A DNA stretch of 64,000 bases from Nocardia cyriacigeorgica (GTDB lineage Bacteria > Actinomycetota > Actinomycetes > Mycobacteriales > Mycobacteriaceae): the NCBI RefSeq assembly GCF_010868145.1, contig NZ_JAAGUY010000010.1, positions 86,212-150,211 of the forward strand, read 5' to 3'. A model generated the notes under the pieces. That model did no database searches and was not told the DNA's origin. It saw nothing but the letters and a program-made list of their open reading frames with translations. Made by a program: the position numbers and the translations under genes. Positions 51,903-60,936 of the stretch are shown here, in pieces. How positions within the stretch are numbered: the stretch's first letter is position 1; every line of letters begins with the position of its first letter.

Positions 51903-52496
51903 ATGTATGACACCGCCGAACCCACCATCGTGATCGTGCCCGGATTGCGCGACCACGTACCCGAGCACTGGCAGACCCTGCTCGCCGAACGTCTGGACAA
52001 GGTCCGCACGGTCCCGCCGCTCGAGCGCGACAAGCTCAGCTTGACTGCCCGCATCGCCGCACTCGATGCCGTAGTCGCCGACATCGACGGTCCGGTGGTG
52101 CTGGTCGCCCACAGCGCCGGCGCCATGATCACCGTGCACTGGGCGCAGCACCACCAGCGGCCTGTGCGTGCCGCGTTGCTTGCCACCCCGGCAGACCTGG
52201 AAACACCGCTGCCGAGCGGGTATCCGACAGCGCAAGAACTCGAAGCGGGGGGCTGGAACCCGATTCCCCGTGGGCGACTGCCGTTCCCCAGTATCGTGGC
52301 CGCCTCCACCACCGACCCGCTCGCGTCGTACCGGCGCGTGGCCGGGATGGCCGAATCCTGGGGCAGCCGACTGGTGGATCTGGGCGACGTCGGCCACCTC
52401 AATCCAGCTTCAGGCTATGGCGACTGGCCCCGAGCGCAGGAGTTACTGGACGATCTGATCGCCGCCACCGCGACCGGCGTGGAGTCAGTTCGGTGA
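51903..52496 (+). CDS. Alpha/beta hydrolase, RBBP9/YdeN family
   Basis: 197 aa. Compact hydrolase with an opening strand TIVIVPGLRDHVPEHWQTLL, nucleophile AHSAGA (Ser in VLVAHSAGAM), an acid in STTDPLASY and His in GDVGHLNPASGYGDWP. These match the RBBP9/YdeN serine hydrolases. In the pathway it could hydrolyse an ester, lactone or thioester intermediate. It overlaps the CoA-transferase A gene by GTGA. Confidence 0.85.
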   Translation: MYDTAEPTIVIVPGLRDHVPEHWQTLLAERLDKVRTVPPLERDKLSLTARIAALDAVVADIDGPVVLVAHSAGAMITVHWAQHHQRPVRAALLATPADLETPLPSGYPTAQELEAGGWNPIPRGRLPFPSIVAASTTDPLASYRRVAGMAESWGSRLVDLGDVGHLNPASGYGDWPRAQELLDDLIAATATGVESVR

Positions 52497-53257
52497 GCAA
52501 GATCGTCTCCTCTGCCGCTGCCGCCCTCGCCGATGTGACCTCCGGGTCGAGTCTGGCCGTTGGTGGATTCGGGGTATGTGGCATCCCCGATGCGCTCATC
52601 GAGGCGTTGGCCGCACGCGATGTCACCGACCTGGAGATCATCTCCAACAACTGCGGCACCGATCAGGTCGGATTGGGAATTCTGCTGAAGGGCAAGCGGA
52701 TCCGCCGGGTGACCGCCTCCTATGTCGGGGAGAACGCTGAGTTCGCCCGCCAGTATCTGGCCGGTGAGATCGAAGTCGAGCTGACTCCGCAGGGCACACT
52801 CGCCGAGAAGTTGCGGGCGGGCGGAGCCGGTGTCCCGGCATTCTTCACCCCCGCCGGGGTCGGTACTCCCGTAGCCGAGGGCGGCCTGCCCTGGCGGTAC
52901 GCACCCGACGGTGCGGTCGCGGTGGCTTCGCCCCCCAAAGAGGTACGCACCTTCGGCGGCCGGTGGGGCGAGCGGGGCTACCTGCTCGAAGAGGCGATCA
53001 CAGCCGACTACGCCCTGGTGCACGCGCTCGTCGGCGATACCGACGGCAACCTGGTCTTCGACAAATCGGCCCGCAACTTCAATCCGCTGGTCGCCATGGC
53101 GGGACGGATCTGCATCGCGCAGGTCGAGGAGCTCGTCCCCGCGGGGGAGATCGACCCGGGCAACGTCCATCTGCCGGGCATCTTCGTCGACCGCATCGTG
53201 CACACCGGGCGGCAGACCAAGCACATCGAGAAGCGCACCATCGCCGAGAAGGACTGA
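52493..53257 (+). CDS. 3-oxoacid CoA-transferase subunit A
   Basis: 254 aa from a GTG overlapping the hydrolase stop. Family I CoA-transferase A subunit: [70 protein letters not shown]. With subunit B it transfers CoA from succinyl-CoA to acetoacetate or a similar acid. Only one base separates it from the subunit B start. It fits directly after a BKACE step that releases acetoacetate. Confidence 0.92.
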   Translation: MSKIVSSAAAALADVTSGSSLAVGGFGVCGIPDALIEALAARDVTDLEIISNNCGTDQVGLGILLKGKRIRRVTASYVGENAEFARQYLAGEIEVELTPQGTLAEKLRAGGAGVPAFFTPAGVGTPVAEGGLPWRYAPDGAVAVASPPKEVRTFGGRWGERGYLLEEAITADYALVHALVGDTDGNLVFDKSARNFNPLVAMAGRICIAQVEELVPAGEIDPGNVHLPGIFVDRIVHTGRQTKHIEKRTIAEKD

Positions 53258-53258
53258 T

Positions 53259-53915
53259 ATGACTACCAGCACAACGGTTCTCGGATGGTCTCGGACCGCG
53301 ATGGCCGCCCGCGCCGCCCGTGAACTACAGGCCGGCGAGTATGTGAACCTCGGTATCGGCCTGCCGACCCTCATCCCCAACCATCTACCCGAGGGCGTGC
53401 ACGTCACCCTGCATTCGGAGAACGGCATCCTCGGTACTGGTCCCTACCCGGACGTGGCCGAGGTCGATGCCGACCTGATCAATGCCGGGAAAGAGACCGT
53501 CACGGTAGTGGCCGGAGCATCGTTCTTCGACTCCGCGACCAGCTTCGGCATGATCCGCGGCGGTCATATCGATACCGCCGTCCTCGGCGGAATGCAGGTG
53601 TCTGCCACCGGCGACCTGGCCAACTGGATGGTTCCGGGCCACATGGTCAAAGGCATGGGCGGGGCGATGGATCTGGTGCACGGTGCCCGCCGGGTGATCG
53701 TCCTCATGGAGCACACCGACAAGACAGGCGCGCCGAAGATCGTCCCCCGCTGCACGCTCCCGCTGACCGGTGCGGGGGTTGTCCAACGCATCATCACCAA
53801 CCTTGCCGTCATCGATGTCACCAAGACCGGGCTGGTGTTGCGTGAATGCGCGCCGGGCGTGACCCCGGCCGAGGTCCACACGGCCACCGCCGCGCCGCTG
53901 CTCGTCGCAGCCTGA
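53259..53915 (+). CDS. 3-oxoacid CoA-transferase subunit B
   Basis: 218 aa from the ATG at 53259. It carries the catalytic glutamate motif SENG (Glu54 in [14 protein letters not shown]) plus [19 protein letters not shown] and [20 protein letters not shown]. Length and motifs match AtoA/ScoB-type subunits. It forms the active enzyme with the upstream subunit A. The ligase gene follows after 62 bp. Confidence 0.93.
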   Translation: MTTSTTVLGWSRTAMAARAARELQAGEYVNLGIGLPTLIPNHLPEGVHVTLHSENGILGTGPYPDVAEVDADLINAGKETVTVVAGASFFDSATSFGMIRGGHIDTAVLGGMQVSATGDLANWMVPGHMVKGMGGAMDLVHGARRVIVLMEHTDKTGAPKIVPRCTLPLTGAGVVQRIITNLAVIDVTKTGLVLRECAPGVTPAEVHTATAAPLLVAA

Positions 53916-53977
53916 CCGAGCTCGGCGCCCCCGATGCCGAGTCCGTATCGCTGGAGACAATTCCGAAAGGTCGATTC

Positions 53978-55579
53978 GTGTTCAATCTCGCTGTTCTGCT
54001 GGAGGATTCTGCGCGCAGGCATCCGGGCAACGATGCGATCGTGTTCGGCGCCGAGCGACTGAGCTTCGCTGAGCTCGACGCCCGCGCGGGGCAGGTAGCG
54101 CATCTGCTGACCGCGCGCGGAGTACAGCCTGGCGACAGGGTCGCGCTGTCGTGCCCGAACCTGCCGGAGTTCGTCGTCGTGTACTACGGCATTCTGAAGG
54201 CCGGTGCCGTCGTCGTCCCTCTCAATATTCTGCTGCGGCCGCGCGAAATCGCTTACCATCTCAACGATTCCGGTGCGATCTTCTACATCTGCTACGAAGG
54301 TATCGCCGGGCTTCCGATGGGCGAATACGGATACGAGGGTTTCCTGCAGGCGCCTGGCTGCCGGGACATGGTGCTGATCACCGCACATCATCGAGAATCC
54401 TCGCCGTACGACGGGGTCGAGACCCTGGCACAGGCTGTGCCGGAGGCGCTCGGCACCTTCGAGACCATTACCCGCGGTCCCGATGACACCGCGGTCATCC
54501 TCTATACCAGTGGTACCACCGGTCGCCCCAAAGGTGCGGAACTCACTCATGCCAACATGGTCATGAACGCGCTGACCGCGAACCGGCTGTTCGACAACCG
54601 TCCCGAACGCCACGACACCCACCTGGTAACTCTGCCGCTGTTCCATTCGTTCGGCCAGACCATCAATATGAACGCCGGCCTGTCTGTCGGCGCTACCCTG
54701 GTGCTCCTGCCACGCTTCGATGCGGCGACGGCCCTGCGCACCCTGGCGGAGCAGAACATCACGTTCTTCGCCGGAGTGCCGACCATGTATTGGGGATTGC
54801 TGAACGCGCTCGATGACACCGTCGACATCGACCGGATCGCCGGAACACTCCGCAAGGCCGTCTCCGGCGGCGCGGCGCTTCCGGTCGAGATGCTGTCACA
54901 GTTCGCACAGCGATTCGGGGTGCAGATCCTCGAAGGGTACGGGCTGTCGGAAACCTCTCCGCTGGCCATTTTCGCCGACCCCGATCGTGATCCCCGGCCC
55001 GGATCCATCGGAATCCCGGTCTGGGGAATCGAGGCTCGCCTGATCGATCAGGAGTGGAACACCATCGGCGGCGTCGGGGAGATCGGGGAGATCGCGCTGC
55101 GCGGGCACAACGTGATGAAGGGCTATCACGAGCGCGCCGAGGCCACCGCCGAAGTCATGCACGACGGCTGGTTCCGTACCGGCGATCTCGCTCGCCGTGA
55201 TGCCGACGGCTTCTACTACATCGTCGACCGGGCGAAGGACATGATCGTGCGTGGCGGGTTCAACGTCTACCCCCGCGAAATCGAGGAACTGCTGCTCACC
55301 CATCCGGCCGTATCCATGGCCGCGGTGATCGGCGTGCCCGATGCGCACTACGGCGAGGAGATCAAGGCCTACGTGGTGCCGGAACGCGAAACGACCGTCA
55401 CCGAAGGCGATCTCATTGCCTGGTGCCGGGAGCAACTGGCCGCGTACAAGTATCCGCGCGTCATCGAATTCATCACGGACATGCCGATGACGGCCAGCGG
55501 CAAGATCCTGAAGCGCGAGCTCGCCGCGCGCGCCGAGCCCGCGTCCGCTGCCGGCGGGGTCACAGTTTCCGGTCGCTGA
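53978..55579 (+). CDS. Acyl-CoA ligase (class I adenylate-forming, FadD type)
   Basis: 533 aa from the GTG at 53978 with AAAGG upstream; the open frame before it lies in subunit B sequence. ANL motifs: ILYTSGTTGRPKGAELTH, EGYGLSETSPLA, DGWFRTGDLARRDADGFYYI, DRAKDMIVRGGFNVYPREIE, and Lys of MTASGKILKRE. It activates a carboxylic acid with ATP and CoA, either the pathway's starting acid or a side product. A hairpin 14 bp after its stop suggests it ends the transcript starting near 47408. Confidence 0.9.
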   Translation: MFNLAVLLEDSARRHPGNDAIVFGAERLSFAELDARAGQVAHLLTARGVQPGDRVALSCPNLPEFVVVYYGILKAGAVVVPLNILLRPREIAYHLNDSGAIFYICYEGIAGLPMGEYGYEGFLQAPGCRDMVLITAHHRESSPYDGVETLAQAVPEALGTFETITRGPDDTAVILYTSGTTGRPKGAELTHANMVMNALTANRLFDNRPERHDTHLVTLPLFHSFGQTINMNAGLSVGATLVLLPRFDAATALRTLAEQNITFFAGVPTMYWGLLNALDDTVDIDRIAGTLRKAVSGGAALPVEMLSQFAQRFGVQILEGYGLSETSPLAIFADPDRDPRPGSIGIPVWGIEARLIDQEWNTIGGVGEIGEIALRGHNVMKGYHERAEATAEVMHDGWFRTGDLARRDADGFYYIVDRAKDMIVRGGFNVYPREIEELLLTHPAVSMAAVIGVPDAHYGEEIKAYVVPERETTVTEGDLIAWCREQLAAYKYPRVIEFITDMPMTASGKILKRELAARAEPASAAGGVTVSGR

Positions 55580-55592
55580 TCGAGCACCGGAT

Positions 55593-55613
55593 CCGGGGTG
55601 CTGCGCACCCCGG
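55593..55613 (+). terminator. Hairpin after the acyl-CoA ligase gene
   Basis: CCGGGGTGC-TGC-GCACCCCGG, a perfect 9-bp stem just after the stop at 55579. No T-run follows, as is common in high-GC actinobacteria. It probably marks the end of the enzyme operon. Confidence 0.6.
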
Positions 55614-55677
55614 CAGGCCGGACGAGGCCCCCACGGTGGTCCGGTCCGGTCTCCACTACTGGAGATGAGGTTCCACT

Positions 55678-56448
55678 ATGCGATTGAAGTCAGCAGCGGC
55701 GACCGCCGTGATTGCCGCTGTGGCGGTTGCCGTTACCGCCGCGACTGCGGGTGCCGCCCCGCAACCGGCCCCGCCGGCATCCGAGGTGCGGTACGAGGTC
55801 AGCAAGAACGGCGAATCGGCGGTGGTGCGCATCGATGGCGGCACGGTCGAGCAGCTCGATTCCCAGCTGGTGATCCGCGACGCCGCCGATCAGCCTGTCG
55901 CTGCGATTCCGCTGCGCTACCAGATGGACGACATGGCCTATCCCATTGCCGCACGTATCGACGGGACGACGGCAACCCTCACCCCGTCCAGGGACGGCGG
56001 CCACCGTATCGCCCCGGTGTCGCAGGCCGAGGTCATCACTGTCGAACAAGCCGCCGCGCAGGTCGGTGAATCGTTCGTACCGCGAGATGCTCAGGCGCTC
56101 GGCGTCTTCGCTCAGCGTGCGGCGATCGGCGCTGCGGTCAGCGCCGTGCTCGGTGCCGTGCTCGGTGCCGGAGTCGGCTGTTTGGTGGGCGCGGCGGCCG
56201 GGGCCGCGATCTCCAGCCCGCTCATCGCGCTGCTGTTGCCGTTCGTGGGTGCCACGATCGCGGGCTGCGTGCTCGGGATGGCGACGGTGGGTGCCGTTGG
56301 CTCGATGGCCGGTGTGGTGCTGGCCGGGGGACCGATCACCTTGTTCTCCGCGATTCAGTACTTCTCCACCATTCTCGCTCCGTGCCCGCCGGAGCTGGCG
56401 TACTGCAAGGATCCCGCTCAGGTTCCGGCCCCGGCTCCTGCCAAGTAG
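55678..56448 (+). CDS. Secreted protein with C-terminal glycine-zipper membrane segment
   Basis: 256 aa with TGGAGATGAG upstream. A cleavable signal peptide (ends near AGAAPQP) leads a beta-rich region of about 70 residues (EVRYEVSKNGESAVVRIDGG, QLVIRDAADQPVAAIPLRYQ), which resembles the DUF8020-type domain common in Nocardia secreted proteins. From residue ~140 a long glycine/alanine-rich hydrophobic stretch with repeated GxxxG (GAVLGAGVGCLVGAAAGAAI) suggests membrane insertion or oligomer formation. Four cysteines occur in the last third. Function unknown. Hairpins on both sides suggest its own transcript. Confidence 0.7.
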   Translation: MRLKSAAATAVIAAVAVAVTAATAGAAPQPAPPASEVRYEVSKNGESAVVRIDGGTVEQLDSQLVIRDAADQPVAAIPLRYQMDDMAYPIAARIDGTTATLTPSRDGGHRIAPVSQAEVITVEQAAAQVGESFVPRDAQALGVFAQRAAIGAAVSAVLGAVLGAGVGCLVGAAAGAAISSPLIALLLPFVGATIAGCVLGMATVGAVGSMAGVVLAGGPITLFSAIQYFSTILAPCPPELAYCKDPAQVPAPAPAK

Positions 56449-56464
56449 TCCCGCCTCGTCTGCC

Positions 56465-56497
56465 GGGGCACCGGAGTCGGGTGACTCCGGTGCGCCC
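56465..56497 (+). terminator. Hairpin terminator after the secreted protein gene
   Basis: GCACCGGAGTC-GGGT-GACTCCGGTGC, an 11-bp perfect stem that can extend with GGG/CCC around a bulged base. It separates the secreted protein gene from the YeiH-type gene. Confidence 0.7.
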
Positions 56498-56579
56498 GGT
56501 GCACGAACTGTCCCAACCATCGACCGTCGGCCAGTGTCGGGCGGTTTTCCGAGACCCGAAAGCACCGGACACCGCGACC

Positions 56580-57650
56580 ATGTCCCATCCCAATGCGACC
56601 GAGCTGATGAACCAACCGCCCTCGACGACGGAACCGATGGGCCGATCGCGCAGGAGCCGCGTGAAGCAATGGAGTAGCGAATACGCGCCTGGCCTCGTGC
56701 TCGCGGCCGTCGTCGTTGCCGCCATCATGCTGCTCACCCGGCACACGTCCTTTCTCAGCCCGCTACTGGCGGCAATCTTGGTAGGTGCGATCGCGGCGAA
56801 CGTCGTCGACATTCCAGAGCGAGTTCGACCCGGACTGCAGTTCTGCTCGAAACGGTTGCTGCGGATCGGTGTCGCGCTCCTCGGTTTGCAGGTGACGTTC
56901 AGCGATATCTTCGGGCTCGGGCCCGCGATTCTGCTTCTCGTGCTTGTCATCGTGGTCGCGGGAATCGCCGGCACCATGCTGCTCGGGCGGGTGCTCGGGA
57001 TCGGGTGGACCCAGCGCCTGCTGATCGCCTGCGGATTCTCGATCTGCGGCGCCGCCGCGGTCGCCGCAGCAGACGGAGTCGTCGACGCCGACGAAGAAGA
57101 GGTCCTGACCTCGGTCGCCCTGGTGGTGGTGTTCGGGACGCTGCTGATCGCGATCATCCCGCCCGCCTCGCACGCGCTCGGCCTCGATGAGGCGACCAGC
57201 GGTGTGTGGGCAGGTGCCGCGGTCCATGAGGTAGCGCAAGTGGTAGCGGTGGGCGGGGCGATCGGCAGCACTGCGCTCACCATCGCGGTCGTGGTCAAAC
57301 TGGCCCGAGTCGTGTTGCTCGCGCCAGTCCTGGCTGCCATCAGCTGGCATCTTCGGCGCCGGCAGACCGACGGGTCCGATTCAGCGCGTAAGCCGCCGCT
57401 GGTGCCGGTGTTCGTGCTGGCGTTCCTCGCATGCGCGGCGTTCCGGTCGACCGGCGTGATTCCCGCCGCGGCGCTCGACATGGCACGCGAGGTGCAGACA
57501 GTACTGCTCACCGCTGCCATGTTCGCGCTGGGTACCGGCGTGCGGCTGCGGTCGCTGGCCAAGGTCGGAGCCCGGCCGCTCATGCTGGCCGCCGGGTCGA
57601 CCCTGTGGGTGAGCGCACTGGCCCTGGCCGGTGCGCTGATCGCCACGTAA
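56580..57650 (+). CDS. YeiH/UPF0324-family putative sulfate exporter
   Basis: 356 aa from the ATG at 56580 (56607 is an alternative). About ten helices. Family features are LLRIGVALLGLQVTFSDIFG, IACGFSICGAAAVAAADGVV and SGVWAGAAVHEVAQVVAVGG. UPF0324 proteins are annotated as sulfate or sulfite exporters, mainly from inference. It follows the catabolic cluster but a hairpin at 56465-56497 lies between. If the TauD-type enzyme releases sulfite, an exporter here would make sense; that link is speculative. Confidence 0.88.
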   Translation: MSHPNATELMNQPPSTTEPMGRSRRSRVKQWSSEYAPGLVLAAVVVAAIMLLTRHTSFLSPLLAAILVGAIAANVVDIPERVRPGLQFCSKRLLRIGVALLGLQVTFSDIFGLGPAILLLVLVIVVAGIAGTMLLGRVLGIGWTQRLLIACGFSICGAAAVAAADGVVDADEEEVLTSVALVVVFGTLLIAIIPPASHALGLDEATSGVWAGAAVHEVAQVVAVGGAIGSTALTIAVVVKLARVVLLAPVLAAISWHLRRRQTDGSDSARKPPLVPVFVLAFLACAAFRSTGVIPAAALDMAREVQTVLLTAAMFALGTGVRLRSLAKVGARPLMLAAGSTLWVSALALAGALIAT

Positions 57651-57671
57651 CGAGGACGATGTTTCCTCGTT
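57649..57671 (+). terminator. Hairpin overlapping the YeiH stop codon
   Basis: AACGAGGA-N7-TCCTCGTT, an 8-bp stem that includes the last two bases of the TAA stop. It ends transcription before the convergent DUF35 gene. 57672-57741 shows nothing else. Confidence 0.55.
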
Positions 57672-57741
57672 CCGACCGGCTGGGCCGCCGCGCACACACG
57701 CCGAAACGAGCAGCCAGGCCGACTCCGTGCAGGTATGTCGA

Positions 57742-58182
57742 TCACTCCATTCGAGCGCCGATGAGGTCGGCTGGCATGCGCTGCTCTTCCGTATTCCGGG
57801 ATTCCGCGCTCACCGCGAAAACTGGGAATCTGTCCTCCATGGGGCGCGGCTGGAATTGCACACGCACGCGGTCCCGTTGTGGCGGGACTTCCCCTTCGAT
57901 GGAGGTGTACACCCACGGCCCTTCGTCGAGTTCGACGATGGCGATAGTCAGTGGTCGGACGTTGTCCATCGCGGTCAGGGACCGATCGACCACCCGCCAG
58001 GACACGATCGAACCGGCGCCCGAGGACGGCAGCCACTCGAGGCTGTCACCGCGCGCACAGGACGAGCAGGTGACGATCAGTGGGGCGAGCAGCTTGCGGC
58101 AGCGTGTACACCGTTGAATCATCAACGTGTCGTCCGGGTGACCGTGGCGGTCCTCGTCGAGTATGGCGCTGGGTGGGTACAT
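57742..58182 (-). CDS. OB-fold/zinc-ribbon protein (DUF35)
   Basis: 146 aa with GGAG upstream. An N-terminal zinc ribbon with two Cys-x2-Cys pairs (CTRCRKLLAPLIVTCSSC) is followed by an OB-fold (GAGSIVSWRVVDRSLTAMDN, PLTIAIVELDEGPWVYTSIE, RVRVQFQPRP). DUF35 proteins usually partner thiolases, acyl-CoA dehydrogenases or hydratases in lipid and steroid metabolism. No thiolase gene lies next to it here. It is divergent from the LuxR-type regulator gene. Confidence 0.88.
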   Translation of the reverse strand: MYPPSAILDEDRHGHPDDTLMIQRCTRCRKLLAPLIVTCSSCARGDSLEWLPSSGAGSIVSWRVVDRSLTAMDNVRPLTIAIVELDEGPWVYTSIEGEVPPQRDRVRVQFQPRPMEDRFPVFAVSAESRNTEEQRMPADLIGARME

Positions 58183-58365
58183 GGCGGTCTCCGGGAGGGG
58201 TGCTGATGGTCACACCAGCGTCTCGCGGCGGTGGCGTCACGGGGGACGGTAGATGTACCTGTTTTTCGGCGTCGGGTGGTGTCGATGGCAGAGCGGGTTC
58301 GAGCGCGGTCTGCACGGCGTAGCCTGGCGTCAGACCGTATCTCCACCGAATGTGAGGCATGTTCG

Positions 58366-60672
58366 ATGCCGCCCCGCACACCCGGCACGCAGGGAAACCT
58401 GCCTGCGGAATTGACCCAGTTCGTCGGCCGGGGACGCGAGATCGACGAGATCAGGCAATTGCTGCCAGAGTCGCGGCTGGTGACGTTGACCGGTATCGGT
58501 GGGGTAGGAAAGACCCGGTTGGCGATCAAAGTGGCCGAGGAGGTGCAGCGAGCGTTCGACGACGGGGTATGGCTGGTCGAGTTCGGGAAGGTTCGTGAGC
58601 CGGAACTCATCGCCGGGACCGTCGTCTCGGCATTGAAACTGCCTGGTCAGCTGACCCGGTCACCGCTGGAACCGCTCATCGAATTCGTCACCACCCGCCA
58701 TCTGCTCCTTGTGTTCGACAACTGTGAGCACCTGGTGGACGCGATCGCGTCGCTCGCAGAATCTCTACTGCGCGCCGCGCCGCGGCTACGCATCCTCGCG
58801 ACCAGCCGGGAGCCGGTCGGCATCGGCGGCGAAGTGGTCATTCCAGTGTCTCCGCTCGCGATTCCCGGCGACGAGCGGTCGCCCAGCCTGCGTGCGATGT
58901 TGCGATGTGATGCTGTCGCGCTGTTCGTCGACCGCGCACGTTCCGCCGTCCCCGGTTTCGAGCTGACCGAGGACAGCAAGGTGACAGTCGCACGCATATG
59001 TCGGCGACTCGAGGGCTTGCCGCTGCCCATCGAGTTGACGGCGGCGCGACTGCGGGCGATGTCACCGGAACAGATCCTGCAACGGCTGACCGACCGATAT
59101 CGGCTGCTGACCGGAGGCGGTCGTGCGGTACCGAGCCGGCAACAGACGTTGCGTCAGTGCATCGACTGGAGCTATGACCTGCTGACCGACCGTGAGCGGG
59201 AGTTGTGGGCGCGGGCAACGGTGTTTGCGGGTGGCTTCGAATTGGACGCCGCTGAGGCGATCTGCGGTGAAGGGCTCGATCCCGGGGATGTACTCGACCT
59301 GGTGGGTTCGCTGGTGGATAAGTCGGTTTTGGTCCGTGAGGCCTGCGGTGACGTCGTCCGGTACCGAATGCTGGAAACCGTGCGTGAGTACGGCCTGGAA
59401 CGGCTGCACGGCATCGGTGGCGATACGACGATGCGGCGGCGCCACCGGAATTGGTTCGAACGCCTGGCGCTGCGGGCATACAGCGGCTGGGTCGGGCCGA
59501 ATCAACTGGAATGGATCGAACGGCTGAACCGGGAACAGTCCAACCTGCGTGCGGCGCTGGAATTCTGCCTGGACGAGTCCGGCGAGGTGGGATCGGCCGA
59601 ACGGATCGCGGTGGCCCTCTACGAATACTGGATAGCCCGCCAGCGGTTCAGCGAGGCTCGGTATTGGTTCGGCCGCACGCTGGAGAGATCGAGCGGCGCT
59701 ACCTTGGAGCACCTCGCCGCACTGTGCGCGGATACCCTCTTGGCCGCGATGCAGGCAGACTTCACGTCTGGGGCCGAGCGACTCGAGCAGGCGCGACTGT
59801 TGGCGGAGGGCAGCGGCGAGGAATTGTTCGGCGCGTATGTCGACGGTGCCAGTGGATTCCTTTCGCTGTTTTCAGGTGACTTCGCCGGGGCGGTGACACA
59901 TCTCGAGCACGCCGTGCCGGTGTTCGAGTCATCAGGTGATGTCTTGCATCACGTGTCGAGCCTGCTCGGCCTCGGCGCTGCCTGCGGTCTGTTGCAGGAA
60001 TCGGACCGTGCCACCGCCTGTCGGAAGCAGGCGTTGGCGCTCACTCGAGAGCGTGGCGAGTCGATTTACCGGTCATACGCGATATCGCAGCTTGCTTACG
60101 AGACAGTCGAGCGCGGCGACCTCGAGCGGGGAGCCGTGCTCGTCAAGGAGAGCTTGCGCCTGGCGCAGATGCTCGATGACCGGAAAGTCGTCGCGGCCGA
60201 TCTGGCGAGCCTGGCCTTGGTCGCGGCCGAGCAGCGCCAGGCGGAGCGGGCGGCTGTGCTCGTCGGTGCCACGGTATCGGTCGGAGAATCCGCAGGCGGC
60301 CAGGCGGCCACTATTGTCGAGCTGTTCGGTCACCACACGCGGGCGAAGAAGTACGCCGCCCGGGCACTCGGGCAGCGCACTTATGCGGCGATGGTGCGCC
60401 GAGGCCAGGATCTCGATATCGACGAGGCGATCGCCTACGCGCTGGAGGAGCAGGCGTCAGCGCAGCAGCACGGCACCGTCGCCATGGCCGTGCTGACCCG
60501 CCGCGAAAAGCAGATCGCAGAACTCATCGCGGAGGGGCTCACCAACCGAGCCATTGCGGAGAAACTCGTCATCTCGCCGCGCACGGCCGCGGGACACGTC
60601 GAGCACATCCTGAGCAAGCTGCACTTCACCACTCGCGCACAGGTCGCGGCTTGGGTCGTCGGCCAGCAGTAG
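58366..60672 (+). CDS. Large NB-ARC ATPase LuxR-type regulator
   Basis: 768 aa from the ATG at 58366, chosen because homologues begin a few residues before NLPAELTQFVGRGREI; in-frame starts at 58231 and 58285 are possible. The NTPase domain has Walker A GIGGVGKTR and Walker B LLLVFDNCEHL, then SREP and the winged-helix part. TPR-like repeats fill residues ~380-690. A LuxR HTH ends the protein (LTRREKQIAELIAEGLTNRA, SPRTAAGHVEHILSKLHFTT). Such proteins switch genes on after nucleotide-dependent oligomerisation. Target unknown; the DUF35 gene is divergent. Confidence 0.88.
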   Translation: MPPRTPGTQGNLPAELTQFVGRGREIDEIRQLLPESRLVTLTGIGGVGKTRLAIKVAEEVQRAFDDGVWLVEFGKVREPELIAGTVVSALKLPGQLTRSPLEPLIEFVTTRHLLLVFDNCEHLVDAIASLAESLLRAAPRLRILATSREPVGIGGEVVIPVSPLAIPGDERSPSLRAMLRCDAVALFVDRARSAVPGFELTEDSKVTVARICRRLEGLPLPIELTAARLRAMSPEQILQRLTDRYRLLTGGGRAVPSRQQTLRQCIDWSYDLLTDRERELWARATVFAGGFELDAAEAICGEGLDPGDVLDLVGSLVDKSVLVREACGDVVRYRMLETVREYGLERLHGIGGDTTMRRRHRNWFERLALRAYSGWVGPNQLEWIERLNREQSNLRAALEFCLDESGEVGSAERIAVALYEYWIARQRFSEARYWFGRTLERSSGATLEHLAALCADTLLAAMQADFTSGAERLEQARLLAEGSGEELFGAYVDGASGFLSLFSGDFAGAVTHLEHAVPVFESSGDVLHHVSSLLGLGAACGLLQESDRATACRKQALALTRERGESIYRSYAISQLAYETVERGDLERGAVLVKESLRLAQMLDDRKVVAADLASLALVAAEQRQAERAAVLVGATVSVGESAGGQAATIVELFGHHTRAKKYAARALGQRTYAAMVRRGQDLDIDEAIAYALEEQASAQQHGTVAMAVLTRREKQIAELIAEGLTNRAIAEKLVISPRTAAGHVEHILSKLHFTTRAQVAAWVVGQQ

Positions 60673-60936
60673 ATGCCCGGCTGTTCTCCGTGGGCACATC
60701 ACCCATATCGCCGGCGCGCGGATCACCGGCAGTGTCATCGTCGATCATCGATGATGAGGAACTCCGGTAAACCTCCGCTGATATCCGGAATGAGCCGTCT
60801 GTTCTCCGCCGTACCCTCGATCATACGTACCGGGGGTATAAACGCGGCGTCGGCGACGAGTGGTGGATCGGCCGCGTGTCACCCGCCGGGCGGGCTGGGC
60901 GCTGGGCCTGGACCCACCCGGCAACAGGCACCGCCG

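Noticed and set aside
60828..60840. GTACCGGGGGTAT resembling a CsoR half-site
   Set aside because: It lies between the 3' ends of two convergent genes with no promoter to control, so chance is likely.
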